The position numbers and the translations under genes were made by a program. 32,725 bases of DNA from Haemophilus quentini (GTDB lineage Bacteria; Pseudomonadota; Gammaproteobacteria; Enterobacterales; Pasteurellaceae), in the NCBI GenBank assembly GCA_001752465.1, contig MDJB01000017.1, positions 1 to 32,725 of the forward strand. The letters run 5' to 3'. The notes under the pieces are model-generated. The model did not search any database. It saw only the letters and a program-made list of their open reading frames with translations, and was not told where the DNA came from. Of this stretch, positions 25,724-32,725 are shown piece by piece (within the stretch, counting starts at the first letter, position 1; the number at the start of each line of letters is the position of its first letter).

Positions 25724-28153
25724 ATGGCAAATTTTGTAAATATGTATCGTCAATTATTGAGCTTGCCTCTGTCAGTATTAGTGAAAAATAATCCAATTCC
25801 AGCCAATCCGATAGAAGAACTTTCCCTCAATATTCACCAACCTGTTGTTTATGTTTTGCCTTATACCTCTCAAACCGATTTCGTTATTTTCCGTCGAAAT
25901 TGTTTGGCGTTAGGTTTGCCTGATCCTGCTGAGAAAAATGAAATTGCAGGTGTGAAGTTGCCTCGTTATGTCTATTTAGATGAGGGACGCCGCATTTTTA
26001 AATCGAAAGGTGCGAAAGATGAAACCACCACGATCTTCAATAAATACCTCGAATTACACCGCACTTCAGAGAGTTTAGATGTGCAACTTATTCCAGTTTC
26101 TGTCCTTTGGGGGCGTTCTCCTGGGCATGAAGATAAATCTGGCTTGCCTAACTTGCGTTTGTTAAATGGCGTGCAAAAAACTTTTGCTGCTATTTGGTTT
26201 GGGCGTGATACTTTTGTACGTTTTTCTCAAGCCGTTTCATTACGTTATATGGTGAATGAGCATGGCTCCGATGAAAAAATTGCGCAAAAGCTAGCTCGAG
26301 TTGCAAAAATGCATTTTGCTAAACAGCGCATTTCTGCGACAGGTCCGCGTTTACCAAATCTCCAAGCTATGTTTAATAAATTATTGCAATCAGAAGCAAT
26401 TCAACGCGCGATTGAAGATGAAGCAAAATCGAAAAATATCAGTATTGAAAAAGCGCAAAAAGAAGCGCATAAGATTTTGGATGAAATCGCTGCAGATGTA
26501 AGCCATTCAAGTTTACGAGCCGCTGATCGTTTTTTACGTTGGCTTTGGAATAAACTTTATTCTGGTATTGATGTGCAAAATGCAGATCGAGTACGTAAAT
26601 TAGCACTTGAAGGTCATGAGATTGTTTATGTGCCTTGTCACCGTAGTCATATCGACTATTTATTGCTTTCTTATGTGCTTTATCATCAAGGGCTTGTTCC
26701 GCCGCATATCGCAGCAGGAATTAATTTAAATTTCTGGCCTGTGGGTAGAATGTTCCGCAGTTGGGGCGCATTCTTTATTCGCCGCACTTTTAAAGGAAAT
26801 AGATTATATTCTGCAATCTTCCGCGAATATTTATCAGAGTTATTCCATCGAGGCTATTCTGTAGAATATTTTATTGAGGGGGGGCGTTCGCGCACTGGTC
26901 GTTTACTTGTGCCAAAAACGGGCATGATGTCGATGACATTTCAAGCGTTGCAACATAATCAAACTCGTCCAATTTCCGTTGTTCCAGTTTATGTAGGCTA
27001 TGAGCATGTATTAGAAGTGGATACTTACGCAAAAGAATTGCGTGGCGCAGCGAAAGAAAAAGAAAATGCAGGTTTGGTTATTCGAGTAATAAAAAAATTA
27101 CGCAATCTTGGTCAAGGTTTTGTGAATTTTGGTGAGCCAATTACGCTTTCAAACTATTTGAGCCAACATTTTCCTGATTGGAAAGAGCAAAATCACGAAG
27201 AAAAACCACAGTGGTTTGCTCCTGCAGTTGATTCTGTATCAAAACAGGTGATGGTAAACATTAATAAAGCTGCCGCGGTGAATGCAATGAATTTAGTTGG
27301 AACCGCATTACTGTCTTCTCGTCAGCGTGCACTTTCTCGTGAGCAACTTTTAGAACAATTGGCGAGTTACCAACAATTACTACAAAACGTGCCTTATTCC
27401 GCAGATGTTGTCTTGCCAACGGCTACGCCTGAAATGATGTTAAATCATGTATTAACGCTTGATCGTGTTGGCGTGTTAGTCGAAAAGGATAACTTTGGGG
27501 AAATTGTGCGTTTGGAACGCGCGTCGGCCGTTTTGATGACTTACTATCGCAATAACATTCAACACTTATTTGTATTGCCGTCTTTGGTCGCAAGCATCAT
27601 TTTGCATTACGAGGCTATTCAAAAAGATTTATTAGTGGAGGCTGTCGGCAAGATTTATCCGTTCTTAAAAGGCGAGTTATTCTTGCACTTTAGTGAAGAA
27701 GAGTTAAAAACTCAAATTCACCAAATTATTGATGAATTTGCGCGCCAACAGGTGATTAACTCTAATGATAATTTCTTATCTATCAATAAATCAAAAGTAC
27801 GTATTTTACAACTTTGGTCTGCTGGAATGCGTGAAATCTTGCAACGTTACTACATTACGGTGACAATTTTGCAAAAACAACCAGATATTTCACGTGCAGA
27901 ACTGGAAAAAGAAAGCCAACTCGTTGCACAGCGTTTATCTGTGTTACATGGTATTAATGCACCAGAGTTCTTTGATAAAGCCGTCTTTTCTATGTTCATT
28001 GCAAATTTGAAAGAGCAAGGTTATTTTGATGAATCAGGCAATGGCAATCTTGAGAAAATAGAATATTTGGCGTCAACGCTTTCTCATTTGATTTCAACGG
28101 AAATTTGTCTGACCGTCAAAGGAACGGTTGAAAAAGCAGAAGAGCACGCTTGA
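25724..28153 (+). CDS. plsB: Glycerol-3-phosphate 1-acyltransferase
   Basis: PlsB puts the first acyl chain on glycerol-3-phosphate at the inner membrane, using the product of GpsA and feeding PlsC. From ATG 25724 the protein is 809 residues. I prefer this start to the open ATG at 25670 because [21 protein letters not shown] aligns with the E. coli N-terminus and sets the catalytic HX4D (CHRSHIDY) at His306-Asp311, the same numbers as in E. coli. Other motifs are GRSRTGR (387-393) and the [11 protein letters not shown] block. Ribosome site is weak. Divergent from lexA; the 174-base gap holds the SOS boxes, so LexA could affect plsB too. In E. coli plsB and lexA are also adjacent and divergent but plsB is not a classic SOS gene. 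Confidence 0.95.
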   Translation: MANFVNMYRQLLSLPLSVLVKNNPIPANPIEELSLNIHQPVVYVLPYTSQTDFVIFRRNCLALGLPDPAEKNEIAGVKLPRYVYLDEGRRIFKSKGAKDETTTIFNKYLELHRTSESLDVQLIPVSVLWGRSPGHEDKSGLPNLRLLNGVQKTFAAIWFGRDTFVRFSQAVSLRYMVNEHGSDEKIAQKLARVAKMHFAKQRISATGPRLPNLQAMFNKLLQSEAIQRAIEDEAKSKNISIEKAQKEAHKILDEIAADVSHSSLRAADRFLRWLWNKLYSGIDVQNADRVRKLALEGHEIVYVPCHRSHIDYLLLSYVLYHQGLVPPHIAAGINLNFWPVGRMFRSWGAFFIRRTFKGNRLYSAIFREYLSELFHRGYSVEYFIEGGRSRTGRLLVPKTGMMSMTFQALQHNQTRPISVVPVYVGYEHVLEVDTYAKELRGAAKEKENAGLVIRVIKKLRNLGQGFVNFGEPITLSNYLSQHFPDWKEQNHEEKPQWFAPAVDSVSKQVMVNINKAAAVNAMNLVGTALLSSRQRALSREQLLEQLASYQQLLQNVPYSADVVLPTATPEMMLNHVLTLDRVGVLVEKDNFGEIVRLERASAVLMTYYRNNIQHLFVLPSLVASIILHYEAIQKDLLVEAVGKIYPFLKGELFLHFSEEELKTQIHQIIDEFARQQVINSNDNFLSINKSKVRILQLWSAGMREILQRYYITVTILQKQPDISRAELEKESQLVAQRLSVLHGINAPEFFDKAVFSMFIANLKEQGYFDESGNGNLEKIEYLASTLSHLISTEICLTVKGTVEKAEEHA

Positions 28154-28169
28154 GTTAGGTTTAAATTTT

Positions 28170-28196
28170 AGGAGCATCATTTGATTCTCCTTTTTT
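28170..28196 (+). terminator. Terminator of plsB
   Basis: AGGAG (28170-28174) pairs with CTCCT (28187-28191), extended inside by ATCA/TGAT, and is followed by six T. It starts 17 bases past the plsB stop. Confidence 0.65.
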
Positions 28197-28261
28197 ATAT
28201 TAGCTATATAAGAAGTGCAGTGAATTTAATAGTCCAAAGAAACTTTCTATATGTCATATAT

Positions 28262-28519
28262 CTAAGAAATTCCTTTTTCTTGACATACTTTGAATACTGC
28301 CATTTTCAGTAAGGATATCGACGATATGCCTCCATCTGATAGAAAATGATACCATTAGTTTTGTTTATTATAAATACTAGTGGATTCTTAATACTCATTT
28401 TTCTATTAAGAATAGATTGAAGAACCTGTAATTTAAATTCGATTATGTAGTGTTTACCCATAATAAAATCTGCACCTCAATTGTTGGTTTGGTTAGTCCA
28501 ACTTTTGGGGTGCAGATCA
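28262..28519 (-). mobile_element. Second IS3-type relic: end repeat plus broken orfA
   Basis: The terminal repeat TTTTGGGGTGCAGATCA (28503-28519) is followed leftward by ATG 28461 and MGKHYIIEFKLQVLQSIL with NRKMSIK, the start of an IS3-type OrfA. After a frameshift it continues as ESTSIYNKQN, a stop, and a segment with GGIS ending at 28262. The subterminal AATCTGCACCTCAA (28467-28480) also occurs in the relic at 17.1 kb (17063-17076), in the same orientation, although the sequence between differs, so the two come from related but not identical elements. No far end or orfB is present. It fills most of the 403-base gap between plsB and potD. Confidence 0.68.
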
Positions 28520-28556
28520 AATTTCATCGCACTTTTTTGTTTTCTAAATTGAGAAA

Positions 28557-29609
28557 TTAATTGGTTTTTAATTTGCTCCAATATTTTTCATAAATATCGA
28601 CAGCTTCTCCAACATCACCTTGCATAATCCCTTTTTCTATTTCTGATGCTGGTGGAAATAATTTCGGATCATTGGCAACTTCTGGGCTGAGTAATGCTTT
28701 GACTCCTTCATTTGGCATAGAAAAGCCCATGCGTTCTACTACAACTTTGGCATTTTCTGGACGAAGTAAGAAGTCAATGAACTTATGCGCGCCTTCAACA
28801 TTTTTTGCTGTAGTTGGAATTGCATAGTTATCCATCCAGAAAATTGCGCCTTCTTTTGGATAGACAAATTGGAGAGATGGATTTTCTTTATGTGCTAAAT
28901 AAGCAGAACCATTCCAAATCATACCAATTGCTGCTTCACCTTGTACGTAAGGGACTTCTGGCGAATCAGAGTTAAAGGTCGCTATATTTGGTAAAAGTTT
29001 TTCTAAACGCTCGTAAGCTGTTTTGATGTCTTCTTCATTGGTGGTATTTGGCGATTTACCATCAAGCAATAATGCTACGTGGAATACTTCACGCGCATCA
29101 CTGGTCATGAGAACTTTGCCTTTAAATTCAGGTTTCCATAAATCCGCCCAGCTGGTGATGCTTTTAGGATCAATCTCATCAGCATTAACTTCAATACCAG
29201 TAAGTCCATAAACATAAGGTAATGAATATTTATTTTCTGGGTCGAATTCTTTATTTAATAAATGTTTAGGGATTTGATGAATATTGGTCAATTTACTTTG
29301 ATCAATCGGTTGAAGCATCTTTTCCTTAATCATTTTATTTACGTAGTAACTTGATGGAAACACCAAATCATAGCCAGAGCCAGTATTCTGAGTAAGTTTG
29401 AGTTTCGCGTACATTTCTTCGTTGCTTTCAAAGGTAGAATAAATCACCTCGATGCCGGTTTCTTTAGAGAACTGTGCGACTAAATCAGAAGGTACATAGT
29501 CTGTCCAGTTATAAACGTAAAGTTTGTTATTGGCAAAAGCGGAAACCGCGAAAAGTGCGGTGGTGGAAAGGAAAAGATTTTTGAGTGAGTGAGCAAAGAA
29601 TTTTTTCAA
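28557..29609 (-). CDS. potD: Spermidine/putrescine-binding periplasmic protein PotD
   Basis: PotD captures polyamines in the periplasm for an ABC importer (PotABC). The 350-residue protein has a Sec signal peptide cut after about Ala26 (AVSAFA-NN) and the mature start [17 protein letters not shown], typical of PotD. Later blocks include [27 protein letters not shown], the [12 protein letters not shown] hinge region, [11 protein letters not shown] and [14 protein letters not shown], containing Trp, Asp and Glu residues that line the polyamine site in the family. The start is TTG (29607-29609) behind a strong GGAGG at 8 bases, with no ATG alternative. The potABC genes are not in the window, so this is an orphan binding protein or second copy. 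Divergent from an FAD oxidoreductase gene of a polyamine-related family. Confidence 0.92.
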   Translation of the reverse strand: MKKFFAHSLKNLFLSTTALFAVSAFANNKLYVYNWTDYVPSDLVAQFSKETGIEVIYSTFESNEEMYAKLKLTQNTGSGYDLVFPSSYYVNKMIKEKMLQPIDQSKLTNIHQIPKHLLNKEFDPENKYSLPYVYGLTGIEVNADEIDPKSITSWADLWKPEFKGKVLMTSDAREVFHVALLLDGKSPNTTNEEDIKTAYERLEKLLPNIATFNSDSPEVPYVQGEAAIGMIWNGSAYLAHKENPSLQFVYPKEGAIFWMDNYAIPTTAKNVEGAHKFIDFLLRPENAKVVVERMGFSMPNEGVKALLSPEVANDPKLFPPASEIEKGIMQGDVGEAVDIYEKYWSKLKTN

Positions 29610-29667
29610 TTTATTGACCTCCGAGGGTTATCGTTCATCATAAAACGCACAAATTTTGCGCGTGCGC

Positions 29668-29676
29668 AGTATAGCA
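29668..29676 (-). promoter_or_regulatory. potD promoter, extended -10
   Basis: TGCTATACT on the minus strand is an extended -10 (TGnTATACT), 59 bases before the TTG start. TGCGC/GCGCA (29657-29668) forms an inverted repeat at the predicted start point. Confidence 0.6.
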
Positions 29677-29693
29677 TTTTTTTCGTAAAAGGT

Positions 29694-29721
29694 TTGACAT
29701 ATTTCCCTTTCGGGGTAAGAT
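29694..29721 (+). promoter_or_regulatory. Promoter of the FAD oxidoreductase gene
   Basis: A perfect TTGACA (29694-29699) and TAAGAT (29716-29721) are 16 bp apart, 29 bases before the ATG. Confidence 0.75.
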
Positions 29722-29750
29722 TTTGCCAGTTTTTTCCTAAGAGATTTTTT

Positions 29751-31046
29751 ATGCTTAATTTTGCCTATCAAGAACACGTTCGCTCTTATTATTTCGACTC
29801 TCGTAACCAAGATTTTCAATTCCCGCCGTTAACTCAAATTGAACATGCTGATGTGTGTGTGATCGGGGCTGGATTTTTTGGTTTATCTGCGGCATTAGAA
29901 CTGGCGGAGAAAGGAAAAAAAGTCATTGTATTAGAGGGCGCTCGAGTGGGCTTTGGCGCTTCTGGTCGTAGTGGTGGGCAAGCAATTAATGGCTTTGAAG
30001 AAGGCATTGATGAATACGTTAAACAAGTTGGCGAAGATAAAGCGCATAAACTTTGGAATATGTCATTAGAGGCCATTGATATTATTGATGAGCGTATTGA
30101 AAAATATGGCATTCAATGCGACTGGAAAAAAGGCTATGCCACATTGGCATTAAATGGACGCAGAATGGATGACTTAATTGAAATTGAAAAAGAAAGTCAT
30201 GAAAATTTTGGCTATCAGAATATGCAACTTTGGGATAAGGCTAAATTAAAACAGCACTTAGGCAGTGATATTTATGTGGGGGGCTTATTTGATAGTAACT
30301 CAGGGCATTTACATCCACTTAATTATTGCTTAGGTTTAGCGAAAGCTTGTGTCGATCTGGGTGTTCAGATTTTTGAACAATCTCCCGTAGTGGATATGGT
30401 TGAGAAAAATGGTTGCGTTGAGGTTAAAACAGCTAAAAGTGCGGTTATTTCTCAAGACGTTATTTTAGCCATCAATGCTTATATTGATGCTCTCCCAAAA
30501 TCTATTCACCACGGAATTAATCGTAAAATATTACCTGTAGAAAGTTTTATTATTGCCACAGAGCCGTTAAGTCAAGCGGTTGCTGATTCTGTTATTAATA
30601 ATGGAATGTCGGTGTGCGATAACAATTTATTATTAGACTATTATCGTTTGAGTGCTGACAATCGCTTGCTCTTTGGTAGTGATTCTAGCTCAGAAAAAGA
30701 TATGGTCACGATTATGCGGAAAAATATGTTGCGCGTATTCCCGCAACTTGAAAATGTAAAAATCGATTATGGCTGGGCTGGCCCGATTGATATGACATTA
30801 AACTCAACGCCACATTTTGGTCGTATTTCTCCGCATATTTATTTTGCTCATGGTTATTCTGGTCACGGTGTTGCTTTGACTGGTCTTGCAGGGCGAATTG
30901 TAGCTGAGGCGATTTTGGGTGACGATGAACGTTTATCTATTTTTGAAGGCCTGAAAGTTCCTTCTGTTTATGGTGGTCGAATTATCAAAGATCTTGCGAC
31001 AAAGATTGGTGTTCAATATTACAAATTTTTAGATAAATATCGTTAA
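29751..31046 (+). CDS. FAD-dependent oxidoreductase (OrdL/PuuB-like)
   Basis: A 431-residue DAO-family flavoprotein. ATG 29751 was chosen because it follows the promoter at 29694-29721 and a purine-rich ribosome site; the longer open frame upstream covers the promoter. The FAD fold is seen in DVCVIGAGFFGLSAALELAEKG (about 35-56), the Glu of VLEG that binds the ribose, and ASGRSGGQ (about 72-79), which in PuuB and related amine oxidases lies beside the flavin. The C-terminal GYSGHGVALTGLAG block is also typical. The closest family I recognise is gamma-glutamylputrescine oxidase. Being divergent from potD supports a polyamine or related amine substrate, but no puuA, puuC or puuD is nearby, so the exact substrate is inferred only. 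Confidence 0.85.
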   Translation: MLNFAYQEHVRSYYFDSRNQDFQFPPLTQIEHADVCVIGAGFFGLSAALELAEKGKKVIVLEGARVGFGASGRSGGQAINGFEEGIDEYVKQVGEDKAHKLWNMSLEAIDIIDERIEKYGIQCDWKKGYATLALNGRRMDDLIEIEKESHENFGYQNMQLWDKAKLKQHLGSDIYVGGLFDSNSGHLHPLNYCLGLAKACVDLGVQIFEQSPVVDMVEKNGCVEVKTAKSAVISQDVILAINAYIDALPKSIHHGINRKILPVESFIIATEPLSQAVADSVINNGMSVCDNNLLLDYYRLSADNRLLFGSDSSSEKDMVTIMRKNMLRVFPQLENVKIDYGWAGPIDMTLNSTPHFGRISPHIYFAHGYSGHGVALTGLAGRIVAEAILGDDERLSIFEGLKVPSVYGGRIIKDLATKIGVQYYKFLDKYR

Positions 31047-31053
31047 GATATAA

Positions 31054-31086
31054 AAATGATCTAGTCTAAAAGCTAGGTCATTTTTT
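31054..31086. terminator. Bidirectional terminator
   Basis: AAATGATCTAG (31054-31064) pairs with CTAGGTCATTT (31073-31083), one G-U type pair, followed by T. It lies between convergent genes and overlaps the last bases of the gene at 31085-31483. Confidence 0.72.
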
Positions 31087-31483
31087 ATAAGTGGGCTAAT
31101 TTATATAACATCACAGATTTTAATTGTTTCTGTTCAAGAACCAAAGAATGAATGCTCGCTAAAAAATAGGTTTGTTCTGCTTCAGGAATGAAAAACGGCA
31201 TCAAGTTGAGTAAATCTTGATGGATAGCTAAAACTTGTGGAAAAATGACCGCACTTTGAATTTCTTCGAGCATTTCTGGATAAAGTGGTGAAACGCAACC
31301 CCCTCGTTCTATTCGACCTAAGCTGCAAGCAATGTGTAGCAGCATAAAATCCACTTGAGGCGTATTCACATCAGCTTGCCAGTAATGAGCTAATCGATCT
31401 CGTAAACGAAATACTACATCAATAATAGATTGATTTATTTGCCTGCGAATTTTCCAACGTTCTAGTTGCTTAAATAACCGCAT
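31085..31483 (-). CDS. Small PRD-like protein of unknown function
   Basis: A 132-residue cytoplasmic protein without signal peptide or membrane segment. The central FMLLHIACSLGRIERGG (about 47-63) and the later EAEQTYFLASIHSL resemble the two His-containing helices of PTS regulation domains, where histidines are phosphorylated by PTS proteins. Only one PRD-sized unit is present, and there is no DNA- or RNA-binding domain, so it would not be an ordinary antiterminator. The ribosome site is weak. An uptake sequence lies inside. Convergent to the FAD oxidoreductase gene and divergent from yqaB, which encodes a sugar-phosphate phosphatase, loosely compatible with a sugar-sensing role. The PRD call is from pattern recognition and uncertain. 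Confidence 0.6.
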   Translation of the reverse strand: MRLFKQLERWKIRRQINQSIIDVVFRLRDRLAHYWQADVNTPQVDFMLLHIACSLGRIERGGCVSPLYPEMLEEIQSAVIFPQVLAIHQDLLNLMPFFIPEAEQTYFLASIHSLVLEQKQLKSVMLYKLAHL

Positions 31484-31596
31484 TTGTTTTTATTAGTTCA
31501 AAATTTGTCCACTACTTTACCGCACTTTACTGAAATAAAATAGTGCACAGATCACAGTTTTGTAGCAAAATGGTAAAAATTTGTAAGGATGTAAAA

Positions 31597-32199
31597 ATGT
31601 TAGATTATGAGATGTTCAATCCATATGAAGGATTGATTTTTGATATGGATGGAACTTTAATCGATACCATGCCTGTACATGCGCAGGCTTGGACGATGGT
31701 GGGAGAGCGATTTGGCTATGAATTTGATTGCCAAATTATGTATAACTTCGGCGGGGCGACGGTTCGAACCATCGCGGGGGAAATGATGAAAGCGGCGAAT
31801 ATGCCACGAGATCGAATTGAGGATGTGCTTGCTGCAAAACGTGAATTGTCTTACCAACTTATTCCGACTCAATCAAAGTTATTGCCAACCTTTGAGATTG
31901 TTAAATCCTTCCATCAGAAAAAGCCGATTGCGCTGGGATCTGGCTCACACCGTAAAATTATTGATATGTTGATGGATAAACTGGCTATCGCACCTTACTT
32001 TAATGCCATTGTCAGTGCAGATGATGTAAAAGAACATAAACCACATCCAGAAACTTTTTTACGTTGTGCGGAATTAATTCAAGCGAATCCAAGTTGTTGT
32101 ATCGTATTTGAGGATGCTGATTTAGGTGTACAAGCGGGATTAAATGCGGGAATGGACGTATTTGATGTGCGTACACGAGAAATCATTTCGCCAAGATAA
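31597..32199 (+). CDS. yqaB: HAD-family sugar-phosphate phosphatase YqaB
   Basis: A 200-residue HAD hydrolase of the beta-phosphoglucomutase-like subfamily. ATG 31597 is preceded by AAGGATGTAAAA; upstream Met codons at 31543 and 31570 have no ribosome site. Motif I is FDMDGTLIDT (nucleophile Asp16, acid/base Asp18), then a helical cap, motif II GSGSH (Ser), the Lys of motif III in KEHKPHPETF, and motif IV FEDADLGVQAG with the metal-binding acids. E. coli YqaB acts on fructose-1-phosphate and 6-phosphogluconate. Its stop overlaps the start of yqaA (TAATG), so the two are translationally coupled. Confidence 0.9.
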   Translation: MLDYEMFNPYEGLIFDMDGTLIDTMPVHAQAWTMVGERFGYEFDCQIMYNFGGATVRTIAGEMMKAANMPRDRIEDVLAAKRELSYQLIPTQSKLLPTFEIVKSFHQKKPIALGSGSHRKIIDMLMDKLAIAPYFNAIVSADDVKEHKPHPETFLRCAELIQANPSCCIVFEDADLGVQAGLNAGMDVFDVRTREIISPR

Positions 32200-32672
32200 T
32201 GGATATTTTTTCATTTTTTAGTGCTGATTTTTGGCAAACTCATGCGTTATGCCTCATGTTTGTCAGTGCATTCTTGAGTGCAACGGTATTACCAGGTAAT
32301 TCAGAAGTGGTGTTTGTTGCTCTTGCAGTCCCTAAATTGGCGCTGGGATCTTTATTTAGTACAGATATATTGGCACTCGTTTTTTTCGCCACGCTTGGCA
32401 ATGGATTGGGGAGTTTAACTACTTACGGGATTGGGCGATGGATGCCAAAATTTGATCCAAAAAATCACTGCACTTTATGGGTAATGAATCAGATAAAGCG
32501 TTATGGGGCGATTACTTTACTTTTAAGCTGGCTGCCTGTAGTTGGTGATTTATTTTGCGCCATAGCAGGTTGGTTAAGATTAAATTTTGTGGTAAGTAGC
32601 GTCTTTATCTTTATTGGAAAACTGGTTCGTTATGTTGCGTTATTGTTTTTTAGTGCCCCATTCTTATTATAA
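32199..32672 (+). CDS. yqaA: DedA-superfamily membrane protein YqaA
   Basis: A 157-residue inner-membrane protein with about four hydrophobic segments. Conserved DedA/VTT features are SAFLSATVLPGNSEVV (about 24-39), GNGLGSLTTYGIGRW (about 67-81) and WLPVVGDLFCAIAGWLRL (about 116-133). YqaA proteins are short members of the superfamily that includes undecaprenyl-phosphate transporters; the function of YqaA itself is not established. ATG 32199 overlaps the yqaB stop by one base. Length is as expected, so the gene is complete. The last 53 bases of the window show nothing further that I can name. Confidence 0.9.
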   Translation: MDIFSFFSADFWQTHALCLMFVSAFLSATVLPGNSEVVFVALAVPKLALGSLFSTDILALVFFATLGNGLGSLTTYGIGRWMPKFDPKNHCTLWVMNQIKRYGAITLLLSWLPVVGDLFCAIAGWLRLNFVVSSVFIFIGKLVRYVALLFFSAPFLL

Positions 32673-32725
32673 AATGCGCAAGAAAAAGCCCCACAATGAA
32701 TGCTAGGCAAATAACCTAAGGAACC

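Noticed and set aside
29589-29750. Longer start for the FAD oxidoreductase
   Set aside because: The extension would span the divergent potD promoter and the gene's own TTGACA/TAAGAT promoter.
31542-31557. CRP-like site upstream of yqaB (ends in TCACA)
   Set aside because: Only the right half-site matches; the left arm TAGTG fits the consensus poorly.
1-32725. CRISPR array, tRNA, rRNA, prophage or toxin-antitoxin module
   Set aside because: No spaced direct repeats, no tRNA-like cloverleaf with CCA end, and no phage or antitoxin motifs were seen.

Overview
The window looks like a chromosomal segment of Haemophilus influenzae or a very close relative such as H. haemolyticus or H. aegyptius. 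I base this on three things: low GC, about twenty perfect copies of the Haemophilus DNA uptake core AAGTGCGGT or its complement, and catalytic residue numbers in LpxH, CysE, DapF and the AroE-like protein that match what I remember of the H. influenzae enzymes. I see no tRNA, rRNA or CRISPR array.

Layout. 1-2.0 kb is accessory DNA: two small lipoprotein genes (the first broken by an in-frame TAA), a cluster of hairpins and a decayed IS1182-like transposase start. 2.0-8.0 kb holds envelope genes: lptD, an unnamed exported protein, the plsC-ftsP(sufI) pair and divergent lpxH. 8.0-13.3 kb runs leftward: cyaA, then gpsA-cysE-aroE-like. Divergent from cyaA is hemX-hemY, followed by psiE on the other strand. 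16.8-19.75 kb is a second accessory patch: an IS3-type relic, a very AT-rich DUF262/DUF1524 (GmrSD-like) nuclease gene with two frameshifts, and a DUF417 membrane-protein gene with one frameshift. 19.9-28.2 kb returns to core genes: purL, dapF and lexA leftward, plsB rightward. A second IS3-type relic at 28.3-28.5 kb separates plsB from potD. Then come divergent potD and an FAD oxidoreductase gene, a PRD-like protein gene, and the overlapping yqaB-yqaA pair.

How the genes work together. LptD and LpxH serve LPS assembly and lipid A synthesis. GpsA, PlsB and PlsC supply the first steps of glycerophospholipid synthesis. FtsP is a division protein exported by Tat. CysE opens cysteine synthesis, DapF serves lysine and peptidoglycan, and PurL serves purines. 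CyaA and LexA are global regulators, and the control sites beside them are clear: a perfect CRP site over the cyaA promoter, two SOS boxes at lexA and a PurR box at purL.

Most striking is the amount of gene damage. One lipoprotein gene has an internal TAA, the DUF262 gene has two small deletions, the DUF417 gene has a one-base frameshift, and purL has TGG changed to TGA at a Trp codon inside the glutaminase domain. The purL change removes the catalytic His and Glu and predicts purine auxotrophy unless it is a sequencing error. I did not find a convincing complete new multi-gene system. The best candidates for something undescribed are the lipoprotein pair at the left edge, the hairpin cluster at 1.54-1.65 kb and the small exported protein between lptD and ftsP.
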